Positions 1 to 7,677 of a stretch of 26,563 nt of DNA are shown here, piece after piece. The stretch lies in assembly GCF_905207245.1 (NCBI RefSeq), contig NZ_CAJLKP010000082.1, positions 1 through 26,563 of the forward strand. The letters run 5' to 3'. The position numbers and the translations under genes are program-made. Under the pieces are notes generated by a model. That model had not been told where the DNA came from, ran no database searches, and saw only the letters and a list, made by a program, of their open reading frames with translations. The DNA comes from an uncultured Bacteroides sp. Its GTDB lineage: Bacteria; Bacteroidota; Bacteroidia; Bacteroidales; Bacteroidaceae. Every line of letters starts with the position of its first letter. Positions within the stretch are counted from its first letter, which is position 1.

Positions 1-2
1 GT

Positions 3-464
3 CTGATTCTGGAACGTTTCGGACAGGTAGATGCCATTGCCGGAGTTGCAACAGGTGCTATTCCTCAAGGTGCTTTGGTGGCTGATGCATTGAATCTTCC
101 GTTCGTGTATGTCCGTTCTACCCCTAAAGACCATGGCTTGGAGAATCTTATCGAAGGCGAACTTCGTCCGGGTATGAAAGTCGTTGTAGTAGAAGATTTA
201 ATCTCTACCGGTGGAAGCAGTTTGAAAGCCGTAGAGGCTATCCGTCGGGATGGTTGTGAAGTAATTGGTATGGTAGCTGCCTATACTTACGGATTCCCGG
301 TTGCCGAACAGGCTTTTAAAGATGCTAAAGTACCTTTGGTAACGTTGACTAATTATGAAGCAGTGTTGGATGTTGCATTGCGTACCGGTTACATTGAAGA
401 AGAAGATATTGCAACGTTAAACGAATGGCGCAAGGATCCAGCTCATTGGGAAACCGGAAAATAA
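3..464 (+). CDS. pyrE: Orotate phosphoribosyltransferase, 3' part
   Basis: The reading frame is open from the left edge of the window, so the start codon lies outside; 153 residues are visible of a usual ~210. The protein transfers the phosphoribosyl group of PRPP to orotate to give OMP, the fifth step of pyrimidine synthesis, in the cytoplasm. The PRPP-binding signature is seen as VVVVEDLISTGGSS near the middle of the visible part, preceded by an RSTPKDHG segment matching the lysine-bearing loop of the family. An ATG at 75 is in frame but lies inside the conserved fold and is not the real start. A hairpin terminator follows 30 bp after the stop, so the next gene probably has its own promoter. 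Family assignment is firm from the motifs. Confidence 0.93.
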   Translation: MILERFGQVDAIAGVATGAIPQGALVADALNLPFVYVRSTPKDHGLENLIEGELRPGMKVVVVEDLISTGGSSLKAVEAIRRDGCEVIGMVAAYTYGFPVAEQAFKDAKVPLVTLTNYEAVLDVALRTGYIEEEDIATLNEWRKDPAHWETGK

Positions 465-494
465 GACTGATTTTTTTGATGATTAAAATATAGA

Positions 495-545
495 AAGAAG
501 GGCCATTCGGACAGAGTTTGTTCGGATTGTTCTTCTTTTTTCTTT
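495..545 (+). terminator. Rho-independent terminator after pyrE
   Basis: An 18-bp imperfect stem (arms 495-512 and 520-537, one mismatch and several G-U pairs) encloses a 7-nt loop (AGAGTTT) and runs into TTTTCTTT. It sits between the pyrE stop and the next start codon. Confidence 0.75.
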
Positions 546-564
546 ATAAGTAAGATAGAATAAG

Positions 565-975
565 ATGACTAAATTTGAGAGTAGTGTCAAGGTAATACCT
601 TATAGCCAGGAACGTGTGTACGATAAACTTGCGGACCTTAGTAACCTGGAATCCATAAAGGACCGTTTACCACAAGACAAAGTGAAAGATATGAGTTTTG
701 ATACGGATACACTTAGTTTCAATGTAGATCCGGTGGGACAGCTAACCCTTAAGATTATTGAACGTGAGCCCTGTAAGTGTATTAAATTTGAGACGATTAA
801 TTCTCCTCTGCCTTTTAATATGTGGATTCAGATTGTATCTTCAGCCGATGAAGAATGTAAACTTAAAATAACTATTGGGTTGGATATTAATCCATTTATG
901 AAAGCAATGGTACAGAAGCCTTTACAGGAAGGACTGGAGAAGATGGCTGATATGTTATCCATGATACAATATTAA
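565..975 (+). CDS. SRPBCC-fold (polyketide cyclase-like) protein
   Basis: This 136-residue protein has no signal peptide or membrane segment and should be cytoplasmic. Its layout fits a START/SRPBCC (Bet v1-like) ligand-binding fold: a first strand (FESSVKVIPYSQERVYDKL) followed by a short helical part, central strands, and a long C-terminal amphipathic helix (PFMKAMVQKPLQEGLEKMADML). No catalytic residues can be named and the ligand is unknown. It ends only 5 bp before argH, so the two are probably co-transcribed. The ATG at 565 is chosen because it lies just downstream of the pyrE terminator and begins the conserved first strand. Fold assignment is by pattern recognition and fairly confident; the function is not known. 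Confidence 0.8.
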   Translation: MTKFESSVKVIPYSQERVYDKLADLSNLESIKDRLPQDKVKDMSFDTDTLSFNVDPVGQLTLKIIEREPCKCIKFETINSPLPFNMWIQIVSSADEECKLKITIGLDINPFMKAMVQKPLQEGLEKMADMLSMIQY

Positions 976-980
976 AGAAT

Positions 981-2324
981 ATGGCACAGAAACTTTGGGA
1001 GAAATCTGTTGAGGTAAACAAGGATATAGAACGCTTTACCGTTGGTCGTGACCGTGAGATGGATCTTTATCTTGCTAAACATGATGTACTTGGTTCAATG
1101 GCACATATCACTATGCTTGAGAGCATAGGTTTATTGACAAAAGATGAATTATCTTTATTGTTAGCCGAATTGAAAGATATTTATGTTTCTGCCGAGAAAG
1201 GAGAGTTTGTAATAGAAGAAGGAGTTGAGGACGTTCACTCTCAGGTGGAGTTGATGTTGACTCGTCGGTTGGGAGATGTGGGTAAGAAAATTCATAGTGG
1301 CCGTTCACGTAATGACCAAGTATTACTTGACTTAAAGCTTTTTACCCGCACACAGATAAAAGAAGTGGCAGAGGCGGTGGAGCAACTCTTTCATGTTTTA
1401 ATTCGTCAGAGTGAACAATATAAAGATGTATTAATGCCCGGGTATACTCATTTGCAGATTGCGATGCCCTCGTCATTTGGCCTTTGGTTCGGGGCATATG
1501 CCGAAAGTTTGGTGGACGATATGCTCTTTTTGCAAGCTGCATTTAGGATGTGTAACCGTAATCCTTTGGGATCGGCTGCGGGATATGGTTCTTCATTTCC
1601 TTTGAATCGTACGATGACTACCCAGTTGCTTGGTTTTGACTCTTTGAACTATAATGTAGTTTATGCTCAAATGGGACGTGGCAAGATGGAGCGTAACGTC
1701 GCTTTTGCACTGGCAACAATTGCAGGAACCATTTCAAAATTGGCTTTCGATGCCTGTATGTTCAATAGCCAGAATTTTGGTTTTGTGAAACTGCCGGATG
1801 AATGTACTACCGGTTCCAGTATCATGCCGCATAAGAAGAATCCGGATGTGTTTGAATTAACACGAGCTAAATGTAATAAGTTGCAATCTCTCCCACAGCA
1901 AATTATGATGATTGCCAATAACCTGCCTTCCGGATATTTTCGTGATCTGCAAATTATCAAGGAGGTTTTCTTGCCGGCTTTTCAAGAACTGAAAGATTGC
2001 TTGCGGATGACTACATACATCATGAATGAAATTAAGGTGAATGAACATATTCTTGATGATGATAAATATCTTTTTATCTTTAGTGTAGAAGAAGTGAATC
2101 GTCTTGCACGTGAAGGTATGCCTTTTCGGGATGCTTATAAAAAAGTAGGCTTGGATATTGAAGCTGGTAACTTCTCGCATAATAAGAAGGTGCATCATAC
2201 TCATGAAGGGAGTATTGGTAATCTTTGTAATGATGAGATATCCGCTTTGATGCAAAATGTAGTGGAAGGCTTTAATTTCTACAGCATGGAACAGGCTGAA
2301 AAGACCTTGTTAGGGCGTGTTTGA
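981..2324 (+). CDS. argH: Argininosuccinate lyase
   Basis: A 447-residue cytoplasmic enzyme that splits argininosuccinate into arginine and fumarate, the last step of arginine synthesis. It shows the fumarase/aspartase superfamily regions: HSGRSRND at residues 105-112, YTHLQ at 155-159 (catalytic His157 region), and the flexible signature loop GSSIMPHKKNP at 278-288, which carries the catalytic serine. The length is normal for the family (about 450-460). It follows the SRPBCC gene by 5 bp and ends at a hairpin terminator. The other arginine genes of this window lie about 10 kb away on the opposite strand, so argH is separated from the main cluster. The call is firm. Confidence 0.97.
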   Translation: MAQKLWEKSVEVNKDIERFTVGRDREMDLYLAKHDVLGSMAHITMLESIGLLTKDELSLLLAELKDIYVSAEKGEFVIEEGVEDVHSQVELMLTRRLGDVGKKIHSGRSRNDQVLLDLKLFTRTQIKEVAEAVEQLFHVLIRQSEQYKDVLMPGYTHLQIAMPSSFGLWFGAYAESLVDDMLFLQAAFRMCNRNPLGSAAGYGSSFPLNRTMTTQLLGFDSLNYNVVYAQMGRGKMERNVAFALATIAGTISKLAFDACMFNSQNFGFVKLPDECTTGSSIMPHKKNPDVFELTRAKCNKLQSLPQQIMMIANNLPSGYFRDLQIIKEVFLPAFQELKDCLRMTTYIMNEIKVNEHILDDDKYLFIFSVEEVNRLAREGMPFRDAYKKVGLDIEAGNFSHNKKVHHTHEGSIGNLCNDEISALMQNVVEGFNFYSMEQAEKTLLGRV

Positions 2325-2333
2325 TAGATTATT

Positions 2334-2370
2334 GCTATGTGAAGATAACTTCTATCTTTACATAGCTTTT
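2334..2370 (+). terminator. Rho-independent terminator after argH
   Basis: A 14-bp stem (2334-2347 with 2353-2366, one G-U pair) has a 5-nt loop and is followed by TTTT. It starts 9 bp after the argH stop codon. Confidence 0.85.
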
Positions 2371-2420
2371 ATGATAAAAATAGTTTTCCGTTTCTTTGAG
2401 ATTTTTTTCTTTGGAAAAAG

Positions 2421-2452
2421 TTTGGCAGAAAGCAGGAAACTACTTATCTTTG
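2421..2452 (+). promoter_or_regulatory. Bacteroides-type promoter of the tRNA unit
   Basis: A TTTG at 2421-2424 and TATCTTTG at 2445-2452 match the Bacteroides -33 (TTTG) and -7 (TAnnTTTG) boxes with a 20-nt spacer. Transcription would begin about 10 nt before the tRNA-Gly 5' end. Confidence 0.85.
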
Positions 2453-2468
2453 CACCCGTTGAAAAAAC

Positions 2469-2541
2469 GCGGAAATAGCTCAGTTGGTAGAGCATAACCT
2501 TGCCAAGGTTAGGGTCGCGAGTTCGAGTCTCGTTTTCCGCT
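2469..2541 (+). tRNA. tRNA-Gly (anticodon GCC)
   Basis: A 73-nt cloverleaf: acceptor arms GCGGAAA and TTTCCGC, a D-arm with AGTTGGTAGA, an anticodon stem TAACC/GGTTA with loop TTGCCAA (anticodon GCC at 2502-2504), and a T-loop TTCGAGT. The 3' CCA is not encoded. It is the first gene of a two-tRNA unit. Confidence 0.97.
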
Positions 2542-2552
2542 CTCCACAGGAT

Positions 2553-2636
2553 GCTCGAATGGTGGAATGGTAGACACGAAGGACTTAAAATCCTTTGGCC
2601 ATTGCGGCTGTGCGGGTTCAAGTCCCGCTTCGAGTA
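2553..2636 (+). tRNA. tRNA-Leu (anticodon TAA)
   Basis: An 84-nt class II tRNA with a long variable arm. Acceptor arms are GCTCGAA and TTCGAGT (first pair G-U), the anticodon stem is AAGGA/TCCTT around loop CTTAAAA (anticodon TAA at 2586-2588), and the T-arm is GCGGG-TTCAAGT-CCCGC. CCA is not encoded. It starts 11 nt after tRNA-Gly and shares its promoter and terminator. Confidence 0.97.
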
Positions 2637-2643
2637 CTTGATT

Positions 2644-2680
2644 AAGCTCCATGAGTCATTGATTTATGGAGCTTTTTTCT
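2644..2680 (+). terminator. Terminator of the tRNA unit
   Basis: A perfect 9-bp stem (AAGCTCCAT at 2644-2652, ATGGAGCTT at 2666-2674) is followed by a T-run. The region from here to about 2699 recurs in degenerate form at 5467-5522, beyond the BACON-LRR gene. Confidence 0.85.
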
Positions 2681-2699
2681 TTTAGGCATCTCCTTTGTT
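2644..2699 (+). repeat. Imperfect direct repeat, left copy
   Basis: This 56-bp segment, which includes the tRNA-Leu terminator, aligns without gaps to 5467-5522 (offset 2823) with about 42 matches by eye; a 23-bp stretch starting TTTATGGAGC (2663-2685 and 5486-5508) differs at one base. Weaker similarity continues after an indel (CGCTAC at 2736 and 5545). The two copies bracket the BACON-LRR gene. Confidence 0.7.
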
Positions 2700-2764
2700 T
2701 TCTACACTAGATAGAAGTCCGAATCAGATACCCCTCGCTACTATACATTTAAAGTTAGAATACT

Positions 2765-5446
2765 ATGAGAACATTTAGGTTATTGGGACTGGTTTTAATC
2801 ACTATGCTTGTTAGTATAAATTTTGCAGCTTGCAGTGATGGTAATGAACAGGACGATCTTAGTCCTGATAAAAATCCTACAATTACTATTGATTCAAGTA
2901 TTATCACAAATGGCTTGGCTTTTGCAGCAGAAGGAAGTATAAAATCTGTTAGCTTCACCACTAATACTGATTGGACACTGAGTATAGCCTCCACTACGAG
3001 CGGTTCAACATGGTGCACGGCATCGGTTACGAGCGGTAAAAAAGGTGAGGCGTCAGTTGAGTTTACTACTCTTGATAATTCGGATTATGACGACCGGAGT
3101 GTGTCTGTAACCATTAAGGCAGGAACAGCAAGCCAAACTTTCACTATTACACAAAAATGCAAAGAAGCGATACTTGTGACCGCAGATAAATTTGAAATCA
3201 TCCAAGAAGGTGGTTCCATCAATGTAGAAGTAAAGTCAAATATTGATTATCAAATGGAAATTTCAGAATCGGCAAAAAGTTGGATTACTGAAACTAACAC
3301 ACGTGCTCTAACTACTCATAACCACACTTTCTCCGTTGCAGCAAATGAAGAATATGAGAAACGTGAAGGTGAGATTTACTTCAAAAAGGGAGAGCATGTA
3401 GAAACCGTAAGGGTTTATCAGGCAGGTGGTGCAGTCATAGTATTGACAAAAGAAAAATATGAAGTAAGCGATAAAGGAGAAACCATTACCGTAGAAATAA
3501 AAAGCAATGTAGAGTACGGAATAAAAATGCCACAGGTCGATTGGATTTATGATGAGGCTTCCGTGCGTGGTGCTTCCAGCCATACCCTGAAATATGTTAT
3601 CAATCCTAATGAGACTTATGACAGCCGTTCTGCGCAAATTATCTATTTCGATAAGAATAACACTGCAAGTGCCGATACATTAACCATCATACAAGTACAA
3701 AAAGATGCTATCGTTATTGCAAATAATGAATATACAATTGATGCAAAGGGAAAAACGATAGAAGTAGAGTTAAGTTCTAACATTGATTATACGATTTCTA
3801 TTGCTGATGATGGGAAAGATTGGATTTCACGTGTGGAGAATACGAGAGCCTTAACTACCAAGAAAATTAAGTTCAATATTGCAGAGAATACTTCTGATGA
3901 TAGCAGAACAAGCCATATTACTTTTGCTTCTGGTAATGGAGTTAGCCAGAATATTAAAATTATTCAGCAGGGAGCACTTCCTGTTATACATGTAGAAACA
4001 GCAGGTACATTATCAGGATTGATTGACAGTTCTGTAAAAGATGAAATCACAAAACTAAAGATTACAGGAAAGTTAAACTCTACTGATATGGAATTCTTGC
4101 GTAAAATGAAGGAAATACAGGTTTTGGATTTGTCCGAGGTGAATATGACAAAACTTGGGTATTACTCATTACAAGTGTGTCAAAGTCTGACTTCTATTAT
4201 TATTCCTAATAGCGTGACAATTATTGAAGATGGTGTGTTTTGGGGATGTTCAAGGCTTACCTCTGTTGTTATCCCTGACGGTGTGACTAGTATTGGAGAC
4301 TATGCATTCGGAGGATGTTCAAGGCTTACCTCTATTATTATTCCTGACAAGGTAACAACCCTTTCAAGTAATGCATTCCAATTTTGTACGAAGCTTACTT
4401 CTATCAATGTGGGTGAAGGTAATACTGAATACTCATCTATAGATGGGGCTTTATATAATAAAAATGCGTCGACACTACTTAAATGTCCTGAAGGCAAAAT
4501 GTCAATTACTATTCCTGGCAGTATGACAAATATTGGTGATATAGCTTTCTATCTGTGCTCACGTCTTACTTCTATTAATGTGGATGAAAACAATGCCAAA
4601 TATTTATCTATAGATGGAGTCTTATATGATATAAATGCATCGACATTAATAAAATGTCCTGAAAACATTCCATCAATTACGATTCCCAACAGTGTGACAA
4701 GTATTGGCGAGGAGTCATTATCCCGTTTAAATCTTACTTCTATTACAATTCCTAATAGTGTGATTAATATTGGAGATAGGGCATTATCTAGTTCAAATTT
4801 TACTTCTATTACAATCCCTAATAGTGTGACAAGTCTTGGAAATGGAGCATTCGATAACTGTTCATACCTTACCTCAATTACGCTCCCTAATAGTGTAACG
4901 ACTATTGGAAATGAGACATTTGCTAGTTGTTCAGACCTAACTTCTATTACGATTCCTAACAGTGTGACAAGCATTGGGGTAGAGGCATTCTCGGGTTGTA
5001 GAAGCCTTACTTCAATTACTATCCCTAGCAGTGTTACTAGTATTGGCATGGAAGCATTCAGTTGGTGTCCAGGTCTTACTTCTATTACTATTTCCAACGG
5101 TGTGACAAGAATCGGGGATCATGCATTTTGGGGGTGTTCAAGTCTTACTTCTATTATTATTCCTAACAGTGTGACGAGCATTGGAGGGGGAGCATTTTCG
5201 GCTTGTTTCAGTCTTACTTCTATTACAATCCCTAATAGTGTGACTAGTATTGGAGATTATGCATTTTGGGGATGTGCACGTATAAGAGAAATTCATATTG
5301 GATATAAATCTGTATCTGGTATGAATCCATCTGTTTTTGAAAATGTAGATACAAGTGTATGTGTTCTATATGTACCCAGAGGCTGTAAATATGCTTATAG
5401 TATTGCAGATGGATGGAGGTATTTTAAAAATATAGTGGAAGAATAA
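2765..5446 (+). CDS. BACON/BspA-type LRR surface lipoprotein
   Basis: An 893-residue protein with a lipoprotein signal: hydrophobic residues 6-22 and lipidated Cys23, followed by an acidic stretch (SDGNEQDD) of the type that directs Bacteroidetes lipoproteins to the cell surface. Four BACON domains follow at about 39-131, 135-220, 223-311 and 314-402, each a strand-rich unit with a conserved SNIDY/DW pattern. Residues ~405-870 are BspA/LRR_5 repeats with consensus LTSITIPNSVTSIGxxAF, and the end (LYVPRGCKYAYSIADGWRYF) is the usual BspA terminus. BACON domains are thought to bind carbohydrate or mucin and BspA repeats host proteins or other bacteria; the ligand here is unknown. The gene stands alone, looks A+T-richer than its neighbours, and is bracketed by direct repeats, which may indicate acquisition. 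No convincing promoter was found; an A-rich leader precedes the ATG. Confidence 0.93.
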   Translation: MRTFRLLGLVLITMLVSINFAACSDGNEQDDLSPDKNPTITIDSSIITNGLAFAAEGSIKSVSFTTNTDWTLSIASTTSGSTWCTASVTSGKKGEASVEFTTLDNSDYDDRSVSVTIKAGTASQTFTITQKCKEAILVTADKFEIIQEGGSINVEVKSNIDYQMEISESAKSWITETNTRALTTHNHTFSVAANEEYEKREGEIYFKKGEHVETVRVYQAGGAVIVLTKEKYEVSDKGETITVEIKSNVEYGIKMPQVDWIYDEASVRGASSHTLKYVINPNETYDSRSAQIIYFDKNNTASADTLTIIQVQKDAIVIANNEYTIDAKGKTIEVELSSNIDYTISIADDGKDWISRVENTRALTTKKIKFNIAENTSDDSRTSHITFASGNGVSQNIKIIQQGALPVIHVETAGTLSGLIDSSVKDEITKLKITGKLNSTDMEFLRKMKEIQVLDLSEVNMTKLGYYSLQVCQSLTSIIIPNSVTIIEDGVFWGCSRLTSVVIPDGVTSIGDYAFGGCSRLTSIIIPDKVTTLSSNAFQFCTKLTSINVGEGNTEYSSIDGALYNKNASTLLKCPEGKMSITIPGSMTNIGDIAFYLCSRLTSINVDENNAKYLSIDGVLYDINASTLIKCPENIPSITIPNSVTSIGEESLSRLNLTSITIPNSVINIGDRALSSSNFTSITIPNSVTSLGNGAFDNCSYLTSITLPNSVTTIGNETFASCSDLTSITIPNSVTSIGVEAFSGCRSLTSITIPSSVTSIGMEAFSWCPGLTSITISNGVTRIGDHAFWGCSSLTSIIIPNSVTSIGGGAFSACFSLTSITIPNSVTSIGDYAFWGCARIREIHIGYKSVSGMNPSVFENVDTSVCVLYVPRGCKYAYSIADGWRYFKNIVEE
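4184..5283 (+). repeat. Tandem ~69-bp LRR-coding repeats
   Basis: About 14 units of nominally 69 bp encode the 23-residue pattern LTSITIPNSVTSIGxxAFxxC. The last seven or eight are nearly alike at DNA level (for example ATTCCTAACAGTGTGACAAG). Two units are extended by a (Y)SIDGxLY..ASTLxKCP insertion, and two in the middle are shortened and lack the cysteine. The similarity makes unit gain or loss by recombination plausible. Confidence 0.85.
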
Positions 5447-5465
5447 ATAAAAAAACATCAATCTT

Positions 5466-5506
5466 AAAGCTCTGTGAACTATCTGTTTATGGAGCTTTAT
5501 TCTTTT
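5466..5506 (+). terminator. Likely terminator after the BACON-LRR gene
   Basis: A 7-bp stem AAAGCTC/GAGCTTT (5466-5472 with 5492-5498) is followed by ATTCTTTT, 19 bp after the stop codon. It is a degenerate copy of the tRNA-Leu terminator at 2644-2680 with a weaker stem. Confidence 0.55.
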
Positions 5507-5522
5507 AGATATCTTCTTGCTT
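5467..5522 (+). repeat. Imperfect direct repeat, right copy
   Basis: Right-hand partner of the repeat at 2644-2699, about 75 percent identical. It lies directly after the BACON-LRR gene and starts a 478-bp gene-free stretch (5447-5924). Confidence 0.7.
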
Positions 5523-5683
5523 CTCCATTCTCTACATCCCACACCGCTACTCTTTAAACTCTTTATTGATAGGTGCTCCGGGTGTTATAGGCAGCAGCGT
5601 AGGAAGTAGAAGGCAGATAAATGTGCATTTACCCTATTCTTTTTGTTGATTTGCTTAAAGGAAAATGCCCGGATGCCTGGTTC

Positions 5684-5783
5684 AAAACTTCGTTTTCCAA
5701 TTGCGGGCTGTCTGTTTTCCAACTGCGGGCTACCGGGCCTCCATATGGAAACTGTCGGGCCTGCAATTGAAAGACGAAGATTT
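5684..5783. repeat. Large imperfect inverted repeat with internal direct repeat
   Basis: The 25-bp arms 5684-5708 and 5759-5783 are complementary at 21 positions by eye. Between them the left arm is partly repeated: GTTTTCCAATTGCGGGCT at 5692-5709 recurs with one change at 5714-5731. A further palindrome TCCATATGGA lies at 5740-5749. The element is upstream of the GH20 promoter, and no protein is convincingly encoded; a frame open from 5643 into GH20 crosses it by chance. It could be a MITE-like remnant. Confidence 0.6.
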
Positions 5784-5802
5784 GTCGGTACCACAATAGG
5801 AA

Positions 5803-5839
5803 AATGCATCAGGCAAAAGCATGTTTTGCCTTGTGCATT
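5803..5839. repeat. Hairpin between the inverted repeat and the GH20 promoter
   Basis: Arms AATGCA/TGCATT and AGGCAAAA/TTTTGCCT form a 14-bp stem with a 2x2 internal loop and a 5-nt loop (GCATG). Only a loose T-rich stretch follows, so its use as a terminator is uncertain. Confidence 0.5.
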
Positions 5840-5895
5840 ACTTCATTTTTCCCTTTATTCCGGGCGAATGATTAAGCTGCTTTCCGTAAAAGCCT

Positions 5896-5903
5896 TATAT
5901 TTG
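5896..5903 (+). promoter_or_regulatory. -7 box of the GH20 gene
   Basis: TATATTTG matches the Bacteroides -7 consensus TAnnTTTG and ends 21 nt before the ATG at 5925. No TTTG is found at the expected -33 position. Its place argues that the gene starts at 5925 and not at upstream in-frame ATGs. Confidence 0.6.
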
Positions 5904-5924
5904 CAGTATAAATCATCATCATCT

Positions 5925-7604
5925 ATGTACTTAAAGAAAATTATGGCTGCAACCCTTGCCCTTACTGCGCTTGCCGGGCAGGCACAGGAGAAACCTTTCA
6001 ACATCATTCCCGAACCGGTGGAGACTACCGTGACCGGACAGGGAGAGTTTCAAATCCAACGTAATACGACGATTCGTGTGTCGGAGCCTGCATTGGCATC
6101 CTCGGCTACGTATCTGGCGGATTATATGGACCGTTATCTCGGCATACCGCTACAAACGGAAATTCCCAAGGCGGGTAAATCCCGGAGGAAAGGGAATCCT
6201 ACGGTAGAAGCAATCACTCTGAAACCTGGTGAACCAGCTTGTATTATTCTGATTAATCGGAAGAATGGAGAGGTTTCCGGTGGCTATCAGTTGGAGATTA
6301 TTCCGGCGGAGGGCATACGCATTGAAGGAAATGACGAAGCAGGCGTTTTCTATGGTGTGCAGACACTGATACAATTGCTGCCTACCCGTGCCGGAGTGTT
6401 GCCTGCTCTTCCGGCTGTGAAGGTGAATGACTATCCCCGCTTTGCCTATCGGGGCATGCATCTCGATGTGGTGCGCCATTTCTTTCCGGTATCATTCATT
6501 AAGAAGTATATCGATTATCTTGCACTGCATAAACTCAACTATTTCCACTGGCATCTGACGGACGACCAGGCTTGGCGTGTTGAAATGAAATGCCGACCGG
6601 AGCTGATAGAGAAAGGTTCCGTCCGTGAAGGGGAAATCCTCGGACTTTATCCGGGAAAATACCAACCGTTGCCTTATGGCGGATATTATACCCATGAAGA
6701 TGTGCGCGAGATAGTGCGCTATGCTGCTGAACGTCACATCACTGTGATACCTGAAATAGATATTCCCGGCCATTGTATGGCAGTACTTGCCACTTATCCG
6801 CAATTCAGTACTACGCCGGATGAGCCGAAGAAGGCGGCTCTGACGTGGGGTATCTTCAATAAATTCAATAACGTGCTGGCACCCAAACCGGAAGTTTTCG
6901 ACTTTCTGAAAGATGTGTTTTCTGAATTGTGTGACTTGTTCCCCGGTCAATATATCCACGTCGGAGGTGACGAATGTGCCAAGCGCTGGTGGCAGGAGTC
7001 GGAAGAAACGCAGCAATTCATGCGTGAACATGGACTGAAAGATGAGAAGGCGTTGCAAAGTTACTTTGTCCATTATGTGCAGGATGTGGTGAACGGTAAA
7101 GGAAAGACGCTTATCGGCTGGGATGAAATCCTCGAAGGAGGCATTTCGGAAGATTGCATCGTGATGAACTGGCGCCGTCCGGAATTCGGAAAGAAGGCAC
7201 TGAAGACAAACCACCGCACAATATTCACCTGTTCTGCCTGGTCGTACTTCAATCTGAAAGAGAGCCGTACCCAACCGGAAATCGGCCCGCGTGGTCCGTT
7301 GGCTTTAGAGAAAGTATATGCTTTTCAGATTGTGCCCGATTCGCTGACTGCGCAACAACAGAAACTTGTTTGGGGAGCGCAGGGGTGCTTATGGACTGAA
7401 TACATTCCTACTACCTGGAAAGCGGAGTTTGCCGTTTTCCCACGTATGTCGGCACTGGCAGAGAATGTCTGGTCGCCTTTGGAGAAGAAGAACTGGGGAA
7501 ACTTCGCCCGTAAAGTAGAGACGCAGTATGAGCGTTATGAACTTTGGGGCGCGCGCTATTCCGAAGCATTCTTCCGTACACAAGACGTGGAACGAAAAAG
7601 ATAA
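5925..7604 (+). CDS. GH20 beta-N-acetylhexosaminidase
   Basis: A 559-residue secreted enzyme that removes terminal beta-linked GlcNAc or GalNAc from glycans by substrate-assisted catalysis. A signal peptide is present (MYLKKIMAATLALTALAGQA). An N-terminal GH20b-type alpha/beta domain precedes the TIM barrel, which begins near FAYRGMHLDVVRHFFP and includes HWHLTDDQAWR. The catalytic Asp-Glu pair is D349-E350 in HVGGDECAKRWW. The length matches minimal two-domain bacterial members; no C-terminal binding module is present. The start at 5925 is chosen because it gives a clean signal peptide and follows a -7 box; the frame is open further upstream to 5643 but that part is intergenic repeat. Substrate linkage cannot be told from sequence, although mucin or host N-glycans are common targets in gut Bacteroides. 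Confidence 0.95.
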   Translation: MYLKKIMAATLALTALAGQAQEKPFNIIPEPVETTVTGQGEFQIQRNTTIRVSEPALASSATYLADYMDRYLGIPLQTEIPKAGKSRRKGNPTVEAITLKPGEPACIILINRKNGEVSGGYQLEIIPAEGIRIEGNDEAGVFYGVQTLIQLLPTRAGVLPALPAVKVNDYPRFAYRGMHLDVVRHFFPVSFIKKYIDYLALHKLNYFHWHLTDDQAWRVEMKCRPELIEKGSVREGEILGLYPGKYQPLPYGGYYTHEDVREIVRYAAERHITVIPEIDIPGHCMAVLATYPQFSTTPDEPKKAALTWGIFNKFNNVLAPKPEVFDFLKDVFSELCDLFPGQYIHVGGDECAKRWWQESEETQQFMREHGLKDEKALQSYFVHYVQDVVNGKGKTLIGWDEILEGGISEDCIVMNWRRPEFGKKALKTNHRTIFTCSAWSYFNLKESRTQPEIGPRGPLALEKVYAFQIVPDSLTAQQQKLVWGAQGCLWTEYIPTTWKAEFAVFPRMSALAENVWSPLEKKNWGNFARKVETQYERYELWGARYSEAFFRTQDVERKR

Positions 7605-7677
7605 CAGAAAAAGCTGTCGGTGTTGCAGTACTTTTCATTTTTTTGCATTTAATAGAAAAAACGCTATACAAATCATT

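Noticed and set aside
4549..5097. - strand frame of repeated VTLLGIVIEVR-like units
   Set aside because: It is the antisense reading of the LRR repeat DNA and has no independent support.
4184..5283. Possible CRISPR-like array
   Set aside because: The regular spacing comes from in-frame LRR codons with no unique spacers; it is protein repeat DNA.
7608..7648. Possible terminator after GH20
   Set aside because: Only a weak, bulged stem (AAAAGCTG with CAGTACTTTT) precedes a T-run; not strong enough to list as a feature.
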